A DNA stretch of 64,000 nucleotides. Source: Polaribacter sp. BAL334 (GTDB lineage: Bacteria; Bacteroidota; Bacteroidia; Flavobacteriales; Flavobacteriaceae). The stretch lies in contig NZ_JADWOV010000255.1 in NCBI RefSeq assembly GCF_015767435.1, positions 62,001 through 126,000 on the forward strand, written 5' to 3'. Position 1 is the first letter of the stretch. The number at the start of each line of letters is the position of its first letter. Positions 51,480-59,417 of this stretch are shown here, piece by piece. Under the pieces are notes generated by a model. It searched no databases, was not told the DNA's origin, and saw only the letters and a program-made list of their open reading frames with translations. The translations under genes and the position numbers were made by a program.

Positions 51480-53252
51480 ATGAAAAAAATAGCTACAATC
51501 ATTCTCTTTTTAGTCGCTTGTTATCAAACAATTCAGGGACAAATTCTTAGTCAACAAACCACGATTTCAAACTTAGAAGAAGCCATTAAAACTGCTGAAA
51601 ATAAGGTTGAAAATATAAAACCAAACAACGAAGCTAAAATCATTTGGGCAAAAGGTTTCAAGGAAAAACAATCAAAAATCGCATTTGTATATTTGCACGG
51701 TTTTGGCGCAAGTCATAGAGAAGGCGAACCTGTCATGACCCAACTTTCTGAAAAATACCAAGCTAATGTTTTCATGTCTCGCCTTGAAGAGCATGGAATT
51801 AATAGAGGAGATAGTTTTAAAAATTTGACACCCGAGAACTATATTGCTTCAGCAAAAGAAGCACTGCAAATTGGAAAAATGTTGGGCAAACAAATTATTC
51901 TGGTGAGCACCTCAACTGGAGGTACTTTAAGTTTACATTTGGCTTCAGAAGATGAATCGATTGCAGGATTGATATTGTATTCTCCTTTTATCGGATTGAA
52001 AAATCCTGCATTTGCAGCCATACTCTCAACAGAAGGAAAAGCGGGATTTATCAAAATGAATGGAAGCGAAATTATGAAACAAAAAAGGGATGAAGAGGAA
52101 GCAAAATATTGGTCAACTTCCTATCATATTGATGGATATGTTGCTTTGATTAAAATGCTCACTACTACAATGACCCCGCAGACGTTTGCAAAAGTGAAAG
52201 CACCTGTTTTTATGGGCTATTATTATAAAAACGAACAAGAACAAGACCAGGTAGTTTCAGTGCCAGCGATGCTAAAAATGTTTGATGCTTTGGGAACAGC
52301 CGCTGATAAAAAAGAAAAAATGGCCTTTCCTGAAACTGGAAATCATGTCATTGCATGCGATTTAAGATCGAATGACTGGAAAAATGTGTACCAACAAACA
52401 TTGAATTTTATGGATGATATCATTTTGAACAAACAACCTCAATTCGATTTTGAATTGCAAGGTCATAGAGGTGCAAGAGGTTTGCAACCTGAAAACACTT
52501 TGCCAGGTTTTAAAAAAGCGATTGAGTTGGGCGTAAACACCATAGAATTGGATGTGGTGATCAGTAAAGATAAAAAGGTGGTGGTTTCGCATGAACCTTG
52601 GTTCAATCACGAAATCACTTTGGATATGAAAGGAAATAGCATTACAAAAGAAGTAGGTTTTGCGTTTAATTTCTATAAAAACGACTATCAATCAATCAAA
52701 AAGTATGATGTAGGTGCGATTGGTAATCCTAATTTTCCTGAGCAAGAAAAAGTAAAAGCATATAAACCATTATTATCAGAGGTGATAGATTTTGCAGAGG
52801 CAAAAAACCCAAAGATTCTTTACAATATCGAAATTAAAAGTACACCAACAGAAGAAGCAAAAGGGTATCAACCTGCAGTAAATGAATTTTGCGACCTTGT
52901 GGTAGCCATACTTAAAAAATCAAAACTTCCTATTGAAAGAGTGGTGATTCAAAGTTTTGACCCAAGAGTGTTAGAATACATTCATAAAACCTATCCTGAG
53001 TATTATTTAGCTTTTTTAACTTATCAGAATAATATGGAAACCAATTTGAAAATGCTGAGTTTTATGCCTCAAATTTACAGTCCATATTTTAATTTAATGT
53101 CGGACAAAGAAGTTGAAAATTGTCATCAAAAAAACATGAAAGTAATTCCATGGACAGTCAATAAAATAGAAGACATGATACGTTTATTGAAAATGGGCGT
53201 GGATGGTTTGATTACAGATTATCCAAATATTGCGATTCCATTAAGAAAGTAA
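51480..53252 (+). CDS. Fusion of alpha/beta hydrolase and glycerophosphodiester phosphodiesterase
   Basis: A 590-residue exported protein. A signal peptide (ATIILFLVACYQTIQG) is followed by an alpha/beta hydrolase at about 55-315: YLHGFGASHREGEP, a nucleophile elbow VSTSTGG (S145), and H289 in ETGNHV. Residues 325-590 are a GDPD barrel: GHRGARGLQPENT (H329, R330, E338), NTIELDVVISKD (E356, D358) and VVSHEP (H371), the full active-site set. A lipid acyl ester and the glycerophosphodiester bond could be cut by one protein, so phospholipid or glycolipid breakdown is plausible. The fusion itself is unusual. The gene follows the TonB receptor by 100 bp and may be co-regulated, although a terminator lies between. 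Confidence 0.85.
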   Translation: MKKIATIILFLVACYQTIQGQILSQQTTISNLEEAIKTAENKVENIKPNNEAKIIWAKGFKEKQSKIAFVYLHGFGASHREGEPVMTQLSEKYQANVFMSRLEEHGINRGDSFKNLTPENYIASAKEALQIGKMLGKQIILVSTSTGGTLSLHLASEDESIAGLILYSPFIGLKNPAFAAILSTEGKAGFIKMNGSEIMKQKRDEEEAKYWSTSYHIDGYVALIKMLTTTMTPQTFAKVKAPVFMGYYYKNEQEQDQVVSVPAMLKMFDALGTAADKKEKMAFPETGNHVIACDLRSNDWKNVYQQTLNFMDDIILNKQPQFDFELQGHRGARGLQPENTLPGFKKAIELGVNTIELDVVISKDKKVVVSHEPWFNHEITLDMKGNSITKEVGFAFNFYKNDYQSIKKYDVGAIGNPNFPEQEKVKAYKPLLSEVIDFAEAKNPKILYNIEIKSTPTEEAKGYQPAVNEFCDLVVAILKKSKLPIERVVIQSFDPRVLEYIHKTYPEYYLAFLTYQNNMETNLKMLSFMPQIYSPYFNLMSDKEVENCHQKNMKVIPWTVNKIEDMIRLLKMGVDGLITDYPNIAIPLRK

Positions 53253-53650
53253 ATTTATCAAAAGTCTATAAAAAGGGTTAAAGGAAGATGTCTTTTAGCC
53301 CTTTTTTATTTTGAAAAGAATACTTTTTAGTTATTAATTTTCCAGACAATTTTTTCGAAAATTATTAAAAATGATACAACAAATAAAGTTGCACTTTCCT
53401 GAAAGTCTTTTTTAACCTCTCAAAAGAAACAACAGAGACAACAAAAACCCTTAAACTATTCTTTTCTCTTTATTCTTTATTCTTTGCTCTTGGTTCTTCG
53501 TTTTAAATAACCCCCAGCCATGAACCTTAAATCCAAAATCTTGAACCCATCTAAACCCGAACAACACAAACCAATATTTGTTATCTTTGTAAAAAAGTAA
53601 CTCCATGAATCATTTTGATACAAGGAAATGATGAACAGTAACACCATAGC
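53253..53650. other. Gap with heptameric repeat copy
   Basis: Contains the terminator at 53270 and one copy of the dispersed repeat (about 53405-53550: rich in TATTCTT heptamers, then AATAACCCCCAGCC and ATCCAAAATCTTGAACCC). No gene seen. Confidence 0.55.
53270..53307 (+). terminator. Terminator of the esterase-GDPD gene
   Basis: AAAAAGGGTTAAAG pairs with CTTTTAGCCCTTTTT (one G-U pair, one bulge), followed by more T residues, 18 bp after the stop. Confidence 0.8.
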
Positions 53651-53800
53651 ATGAATTACAAAATATCCTTTCAGGAAAGAGCGGCTTTAGCCATGATGCA
53701 GTTATCCAAGCAATTGCCAATCACCTTAGAACAAGCCAAAGAGCAAGTCCAATGGCTAAAGAAAAACACCAAAACAAATCAAAAGAAACAGCGAGTTTAA
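53651..53800 (+). CDS. Small ORF upstream of the kinase remnant (49 residues)
   Basis: ATG 53651 to TAA 53800, starting MNYKISFQERAALAMMQ and then LSKQLPITLEQAKEQVQWL with a basic tail. The residue pattern is helical and protein-like. It overlaps the following ORF in another frame by about 49 bp. I recall such short ORFs ahead of polyvalent-protein-kinase genes in Bacteroidetes, so it is probably part of the same decayed module. Function unknown. Confidence 0.45.
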   Translation: MNYKISFQERAALAMMQLSKQLPITLEQAKEQVQWLKKNTKTNQKKQRV

Positions 53801-54024
53801 TTGCATTTGCGCAACAGCATCAATTATTTTACAACGAAATTGATGAACGAAATTATGTTGCAGAAGGTGCAGAGCAAAAGGTTTTCATTAAAGATAATTT
53901 GTATGTTGTCAAGTTAAATGATGCGATTTACTATGCCTCATGGGAAGATTACTTCCACAATTCTTTTCTCTTTGCTCTTTATTCTTGGCTCTTAGCTCTT
54001 CGTCTTCACTATCCCCAACCTTAA
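53752..54024 (+). pseudogene. Truncated polyvalent protein kinase-like gene
   Basis: A 90-codon ORF. The first 72 residues (LIAFAQQHQLFYNEIDERNYVAEGAEQKVFIKDNLYVVKLNDA, in pieces: LFYNEID, AEGAEQKVF, VVKLNDAIYYASWEDYFHN) match the N-terminal part of the polyvalent protein kinases of Bacteroidetes mobile elements, where EGAEQKV and VxKLND are ATP-site-like elements. The last 18 residues (from SFLFALYSWLLALRL) are encoded by the pyrimidine-rich heptameric repeat, so the gene is cut by the repeat and has no kinase core. It is a remnant of an element, not a working gene. Confidence 0.55.
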
Positions 54025-54360
54025 ATCCAAAACCTTGAACCCTCCCCAACAGGCAAACAACAGAAACAAAAGAAACCCTTAAACAGTTCTTTTCTCTTTG
54101 CTCTTTATTCTTTTCTCTTTATTCTTTATTCTTAGTTCTTCGTTTTTAATAACCCCCAACCTTGAACCTTAAATCCAAAATCTTGAACCCTCCCCAACAG
54201 GCAAACAACAGAAACAAAAGAAACCCTTAAACAGTTCTTGGTTCTTAGCTCTTTATTCTTTATTCTTTGTTCTTGATTCTTTATTCTTTATTCTTAGTCC
54301 TTCTTTTTTAATAACCCCCAACTTTGAACATAGAATCCAAAACCTTGAACCCCTCCAACC
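53955..54360. repeat. Tandem 148-bp repeats with pyrimidine-rich heptamers
   Basis: CCTCCCCAACAGG-type starts at 54041 and 54189 give a period of 148 bp; a third start lies near 54340. Each unit holds AACAGAAACAAAAGAAACCC, then TATTCTT/TGCTCTT heptamers, then AATAACCCCCAACC and AAATCCAAAATCTTGAACCC. Similar single copies lie at 53405-53550 and 58090-58255. The stretch has no gene except the remnant noted. Confidence 0.7.
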
Positions 54361-54378
54361 GCTAACCCCTAAACAAAA

Positions 54379-54414
54379 AAAAGGTTTCACCAGCACAAGC
54401 CAGTAAAACCTTTT
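54379..54414 (-). terminator. Terminator of the GH16-like gene
   Basis: AAAAGGTTT (54379-54387) pairs with AAACCTTTT (54406-54414); read on the minus strand the stem is followed by eight T residues, about 22 bp past the stop. Confidence 0.8.
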
Positions 54415-54435
54415 AGGGGTAAAGTAATTAGCAAT

Positions 54436-57400
54436 TTATTTCATTATAATTTTTTGAGTCCCAAAGTTTACGGCTGTACTCAATATTTTCATGAGTAAAA
54501 TTCCAGGAGCTAGGGCAACATTCATTTCAAAAGTATTCATTCCTTTTTGCAAGGTCATTGGCATATTGTAAACTACTTTGCCAGTAACATCCATCAACAA
54601 CACGGTTGCTTGGGTGCTTTGAGTACTCAACAAAGTTGTTTTTAAATATCCTTTTGTCGGATTTGGAAACGCAGAGAAGCTATTCTCTGCAATCGTCAAC
54701 TCATCTTGTTTCGCTTCAAAAGAATCCTTGATGGCAGTTTTTGATTGTGCCTCACCAACGGTTACAGTAACATATCCAACATCGGCAAAACCTTTGCTAT
54801 CTGTAATGGTATAATCAAAAGAATCAATGCCTGTAAAACCATTTTTAGGTGTGTAGGTTACTTTTCCGTTTACAATGGCAATATCACCACCTTTCACACT
54901 GGCATGAAATATTTTACCATTTGTTAAGGTCAATGCATGAGTCGTATTGGGGCCGTTAACACCAAAACTGTCATTGGCAGTCACATCAATGATGGTGTTT
55001 GATCTTCCAGGCTCAACCGAAATAGCATCATTTACTGCATTCAATGGGCCACTTGCTACAACGACTGCTTTTACAGTAAGCGTTACAATTGCTGTAGATG
55101 TCAATCCTTCTGCATCAATGATGGTATACGAAAAACTATCTGTTCCTAGATATCCACCAGAAGGCGTGTAAGTGAGCGAAGAAGCACTACCACTAACTGT
55201 AAATCCTTGTGCACTAGTGGCATCAAAAGAAAGGATGGAGATTCCTGAGCCAATATCATTCGCCAAAACATCGAGGCTTGTAGCGGTATTTTCAACAATG
55301 TCAAAAGCATCATTAGTGGCTAAGCCAGGAATGTTTCCTCCAACAGTAACAGTTACAATTCCGTGGTCAGCAAATCCTTTTGAATCGGTTAGGGTATAGG
55401 TAAAAGTGTCAATACCTGCAAATCCGTTTTTAGGAGTATAATTTACTTTTCCATCCACCACACTAATGTCCCCGCCATTAGTGCTAGCATGAAATATTTT
55501 TCCGTTGGTTAATGTCAAAGGATGGGTTGCATTGGGACCATTCGCACCAAAATTATCGTTGGCAAGTACATCAATAGGAGTATTGGTACTATTGATAGCT
55601 ACTGTTGCTACATCATTTACGGCATCTAGTAAACCAGTTGAAACCACAGCTGCTTTTACAGTGATTGATACAGTAGCTGTAGATTGATTTCCATTAGTAT
55701 CTTCTATACTATACGTAAAACTATCTTGTCCTAGATATCCTCCAGTGGGAGTATAAGTTAGCGAAGAAGCCGAACCTGTTACTGTAAATCCTTGCGCACT
55801 AGTGGCATCAAAAGAAAGAATTGTCAATCCTGAGCCAGTATCGTTTGCCAATACATTCAATGGAGTTGCAGTATCCACCACTACCTCAAAAGTGTCATTT
55901 ACAGCGACAGCAGCCAAAGCGCCCCCAACAGTAATGGTTACAATTCCTTTATCAGCAAATCCTTTGCTATCGGTAAGGGTATATTCAAAAGAGTCTGTTC
56001 CTGTAAATCCGTTTTTAGGAGTATAGTTTACGTTGCCATTCACCACAGCAATGTCTCCTCCTTGAGCACTAGCAGTAACTAATTTTCCGCCAGGTAAGGT
56101 AAGGGGATGAGAAGCGTTAGGGCCATTCACGCCATAATTGTCATTAGCAGTTACATCAATAGAAGTGCTTGAGCTATTCACAGCAACAGTGATGCTATCA
56201 TCTACAGCATTGAGCACACCATCAGCAACCACAACTGCTTTCACAGTGATTGATACAGTAGCTGTTGCTTGATTTCCATTGGCATCTTGAATGATGTACG
56301 TAAAACTGTCTTGTCCTAAAAATCCACCTGTAGGCGTATAGCTCAATAAAGTACCAGTATTTGTAACGCTAAATCCTTGTGCACTAGTGGCATCAAAAGA
56401 AAGTATAGACAATCCTGAACCAGTATCGTTTGCCAACACGTCCAAATTGGTAGCCGTATCCACCACAACATCAAAAGCGTCATTAGTAGCATTTGCGGGT
56501 AGATTTCCGCCTACAGTAATCGTAACAGTAGCAGAATCTGCATATCCACCACCATCGGTAATGGTATAAACGAATGAATCCACTCCCGTAAAACCAGTAG
56601 GAGGGGTGTAGTTTACTTTTCCGTCAACCACAGCAATCGCTCCTCCATTAGCACTAGCAGTAGCTATTTTTCCACCTGGAAGTGTAATAGGATGAGAAGG
56701 ATGTGGGCCACTTGGGCCATAAAAATCATTTGCGATGACATCAATAGCCGTATTTGAACTACCAGGTGCAACAGTTATGGCATCTGGATTGGCATTGAGT
56801 GGTTCAATATATTCTTGTACAGTAATTCTTGCAGTGGCAGTTGCTTGCACTCCATTAGCATCTTGAATGGTGTATGTAAAACTATCTTGACCTAAAAATC
56901 CTCCAGAGGGAGTATAAGTAAGTAAAGAACCATTTAATGTGATGGGAAATCCTTGAGCACTTAGGTTGTCAAAAGTTACAATAGTGGTATTTGAAGAATC
57001 GTTTGCCAATACATCAAGGGATGCTGCTCTGTCTTCATCTACGACAAAAGTATCATCCAAAGCAAAAGTGATGTTTTCCAAAGGCTCTATTTTCAAATAG
57101 TCAATAACCAATGTATGCGTGCCACTCCAATTGAAATCTCCTGCCCAAGGCAATTGTCGGAATCCAATAATCACTTCAGAAACTCCTTCTGCTACACTAG
57201 TAGTGATGGTTTCTTGAATAACACCATCAATAAAAAAGTCAATGCGATCAGCTCTCCAATCAATCGTATAGATGTGAAACTCATCATCAATCAATGATAT
57301 TTTTTCATTGTTTTGGTTTACAACAGCTTTCATGGTACCTGTAAAAGGTTGGTTGGTGTTTTCGTTGGCATTTCCCCAAGTGTTGTAACGGGCATCTGTC

Positions 57401-57906
57401 CATCCACCATTAAAAGGCAATGTTTCGTGCCATGGAACAGCGCTATCTCTAGCAACAACTTCAATATCTACTTCATTAAAGATTTCACCTTCTTGATTAT
57501 AGGTAAATAAAAATCCAACCAAGCCACCATCAACAACAGCACCTTTCATACGAACTTCCAAACGATGGTTTTGGGCAACACCACCAAACTCAAGTGTTTG
57601 AAAAGGATGAATCCAATCCAAATCATTGCTGATATCAGCATCTACAGTCAGATAAGCGTTTCCATCTCCAGGAATAAAATCGTTCCAAGAAACTTGGTTT
57701 GGGTAAATTTCATTATGAAATGTCCAATAACTTCCAGCAGGAATATTCGTAGGATAGCCTGGTGAATTGAAATCTTCATAATATGTGATGGGATTTGGAC
57801 TAGTTTGAGCAAACGTTTCCAAAGAAAGTAAGGCAAACAAAAGTGCACTTACTGCGAATTTACTGCATAGCATAGCAGTAAACATAGGGGTATTTCTTTT
57901 AATCAT
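54436..57906 (-). CDS. GH16-like T9SS-secreted protein with tandem Ig-like repeats
   Basis: About 1156 residues from ATG 57904-57906. An earlier ATG at 58032 would put an extra hydrophobic stretch before a good signal peptide (AVSALLFALLSLETFAQ), so I place the start at the later codon. Residues about 40-290 form a jelly-roll with EVDIE (145-149), the catalytic pattern of glycoside hydrolase family 16, between GEIFN and VVARD, then DWRADRIDFFIDG. Next come about eight Ig-like cadherin-type (tandem-95) domains in four A/B pairs of about 197 residues (VDTATNLDVLANDTG..., TPTGGFLGQDSFTY; NGFTGTDSFEYTLTDSKGFAD). A T9SS sorting domain closes it (AFPNPTKGYLKTT, GILLMKI). It may cut a beta-1,3- or related polysaccharide outside the cell. 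Confidence 0.8.
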   Translation of the reverse strand: MIKRNTPMFTAMLCSKFAVSALLFALLSLETFAQTSPNPITYYEDFNSPGYPTNIPAGSYWTFHNEIYPNQVSWNDFIPGDGNAYLTVDADISNDLDWIHPFQTLEFGGVAQNHRLEVRMKGAVVDGGLVGFLFTYNQEGEIFNEVDIEVVARDSAVPWHETLPFNGGWTDARYNTWGNANENTNQPFTGTMKAVVNQNNEKISLIDDEFHIYTIDWRADRIDFFIDGVIQETITTSVAEGVSEVIIGFRQLPWAGDFNWSGTHTLVIDYLKIEPLENITFALDDTFVVDEDRAASLDVLANDSSNTTIVTFDNLSAQGFPITLNGSLLTYTPSGGFLGQDSFTYTIQDANGVQATATARITVQEYIEPLNANPDAITVAPGSSNTAIDVIANDFYGPSGPHPSHPITLPGGKIATASANGGAIAVVDGKVNYTPPTGFTGVDSFVYTITDGGGYADSATVTITVGGNLPANATNDAFDVVVDTATNLDVLANDTGSGLSILSFDATSAQGFSVTNTGTLLSYTPTGGFLGQDSFTYIIQDANGNQATATVSITVKAVVVADGVLNAVDDSITVAVNSSSTSIDVTANDNYGVNGPNASHPLTLPGGKLVTASAQGGDIAVVNGNVNYTPKNGFTGTDSFEYTLTDSKGFADKGIVTITVGGALAAVAVNDTFEVVVDTATPLNVLANDTGSGLTILSFDATSAQGFTVTGSASSLTYTPTGGYLGQDSFTYSIEDTNGNQSTATVSITVKAAVVSTGLLDAVNDVATVAINSTNTPIDVLANDNFGANGPNATHPLTLTNGKIFHASTNGGDISVVDGKVNYTPKNGFAGIDTFTYTLTDSKGFADHGIVTVTVGGNIPGLATNDAFDIVENTATSLDVLANDIGSGISILSFDATSAQGFTVSGSASSLTYTPSGGYLGTDSFSYTIIDAEGLTSTAIVTLTVKAVVVASGPLNAVNDAISVEPGRSNTIIDVTANDSFGVNGPNTTHALTLTNGKIFHASVKGGDIAIVNGKVTYTPKNGFTGIDSFDYTITDSKGFADVGYVTVTVGEAQSKTAIKDSFEAKQDELTIAENSFSAFPNPTKGYLKTTLLSTQSTQATVLLMDVTGKVVYNMPMTLQKGMNTFEMNVALAPGILLMKILSTAVNFGTQKIIMK

Positions 57907-58079
57907 TGTAGGGGTTTTAGGGGTGTTGATTAAAACGCAATAAAATTTTTGGGGGAAGTACAAATGTAAAAAAAAAACACATATAAACAACACTTCCAAA
58001 AAAAAAAGGAAAATATTCTTCTTAGAAAGCAATTTTACTTACAGTAAACGAATAGTGTAAAATACGGATACACAAATTT

Positions 58080-58256
58080 TTAAGTCCAAATTCTAATCAA
58101 CAGAAACAACAGAAACCCTTACACAGTTCTAAATTCTTACTTCTCGCTTCTTTGCTCTTACTTCTTGGCTCTTACTTCTTGCTTCTCTGTTCTTAGTTCT
58201 TCATTTTCACTTCCCCCAACCATGAACCTTAAATCCAAAACATTGAACGCTAACCA
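58080..58256. repeat. Copy of the dispersed heptamer-containing repeat
   Basis: AACAGAAACAACAGAAACCC, then CTTACTTCT/TTGCTCTT units, then CCCCCAACCATGAACC and AAATCCAAAACATTGAACGC: same order as at 53405 and 54040. Located between the GH16-like gene and mscS. Confidence 0.65.
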
Positions 58257-58259
58257 GCC

Positions 58260-59168
58260 TTAAAAACTTTGTACAGTAATTGTCTCCGACTGAAATTTAT
58301 TTTTACCAAAATCCAACGTTCTGATTGGAAACGGAATATTGATATTGTGGGAATTATAAGCAGCTTTGATTGCCATGATTCCAGTGCTTTCCGCTTCTAA
58401 TATTTCTTTTTTTCCAGTGGCATCAACCCAAAAACGAATGACATAATTAATTGAACTATCACCAAAAGCGGTGTAGAAAAAATCGATTTCTTCGTTTTGC
58501 TCTTGTTTGTAAAGAGCAGTAATCGCTTCAATAGTAACTTTTTTTACTACCTCCAAATCACTTTCATATCCTACTCCACAACTGATGGTAACTTTTGTTC
58601 TTTCGGTGGTGCTAAAGTTTTTGAAGGGAGCATCAATAATTTTAGAATTCGGAATCACAACAATATTATTGTCAGCTTCCATGATGGTTACGCTTCGTAA
58701 ATTAATATCAATTACTTTGCCTTCGTGACCATTTGATACAATCCAATTACCAATTTGGATATTGGGTAAAAATGATAAAATAAATCCTGAAAAGGTATTG
58801 TGTAGCGTGCCTTGCAATGCCAAACCAATGGCCAAACCAACCACTCCTGCTCCTGCTAAAACAGACGTTAGTACTTTGTCTAAATCTAAGATGGCAAGTG
58901 CTGTAAAAAAACCAATTACCACTGTAATAATAAATGAGGCTCTTGCTAAAATGGATTTTATAGATTCTTGTGCTACTTTTTGGAGGACAACATTTTTGAT
59001 GAATTTGCTCAGATATTTTCCAACATACCAGAATATGATAAAAACAAGAATGGCAAGAAGAAAATTGGGCGTTTTCAAAATAATATCTTCTCCCCAACCA
59101 TATAATTTTTCAACTACTTTCTCGAAAGCTTTTTGAATGTCAAAATTTTTGATGAGTAGTGTGTTCAT
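58260..59168 (-). CDS. MscS-family mechanosensitive channel
   Basis: A 302-residue inner-membrane channel, close to the size of E. coli MscS. Three N-terminal helices end in the pore helix GAGVVGLAIGLALQGTLHNTFSGFILS (the AxxxG packing pattern), followed by the beta domain (NGHEGKVIDINLRSVTIMEADNNIVVIPNSKII) and the vestibule part (EAITALYKQEQNEEIDFF). It should open under osmotic downshock. It sits alone between the repeat region and pnp. A second short MscS-like gene lies at 23065, so the genome has at least two. Confidence 0.9.
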   Translation of the reverse strand: MNTLLIKNFDIQKAFEKVVEKLYGWGEDIILKTPNFLLAILVFIIFWYVGKYLSKFIKNVVLQKVAQESIKSILARASFIITVVIGFFTALAILDLDKVLTSVLAGAGVVGLAIGLALQGTLHNTFSGFILSFLPNIQIGNWIVSNGHEGKVIDINLRSVTIMEADNNIVVIPNSKIIDAPFKNFSTTERTKVTISCGVGYESDLEVVKKVTIEAITALYKQEQNEEIDFFYTAFGDSSINYVIRFWVDATGKKEILEAESTGIMAIKAAYNSHNINIPFPIRTLDFGKNKFQSETITVQSF

Positions 59169-59356
59169 AATTTAAAATCAATTTTTTGAGTTATACTTTT
59201 TTCAAAGATACGATTTTTAGTTTTTGCAATTCAATGGAATCAATGAGGAAATGGAGAAATGAACCAATGAAATAGTGAATTGATGAAGATTTTACCTAAT
59301 GAATTACCCAAAAATATTTTCACGCAAAGTCCTATAAAGTCTCCACAATTAGATGC

Positions 59357-59390
59357 AAAAAAAAGACCTTCTTTTCAGAAAGTCTTTTTA
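59357..59390 (-). terminator. Terminator of pnp
   Basis: AAAAAGAC (59360-59367) and GTCTTTTT (59382-59389) with an extended imperfect inner stem; on the minus strand followed by T residues, about 30 bp past the stop. Confidence 0.75.
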
Positions 59391-59417
59391 CATAATTGTA
59401 AATGAGATATAAAAAAC

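Noticed and set aside
53405..54360. Repeat array considered as a CRISPR
   Set aside because: Units are 7-bp heptamers or about 148-bp blocks, without unique spacers of even length and without cas genes.
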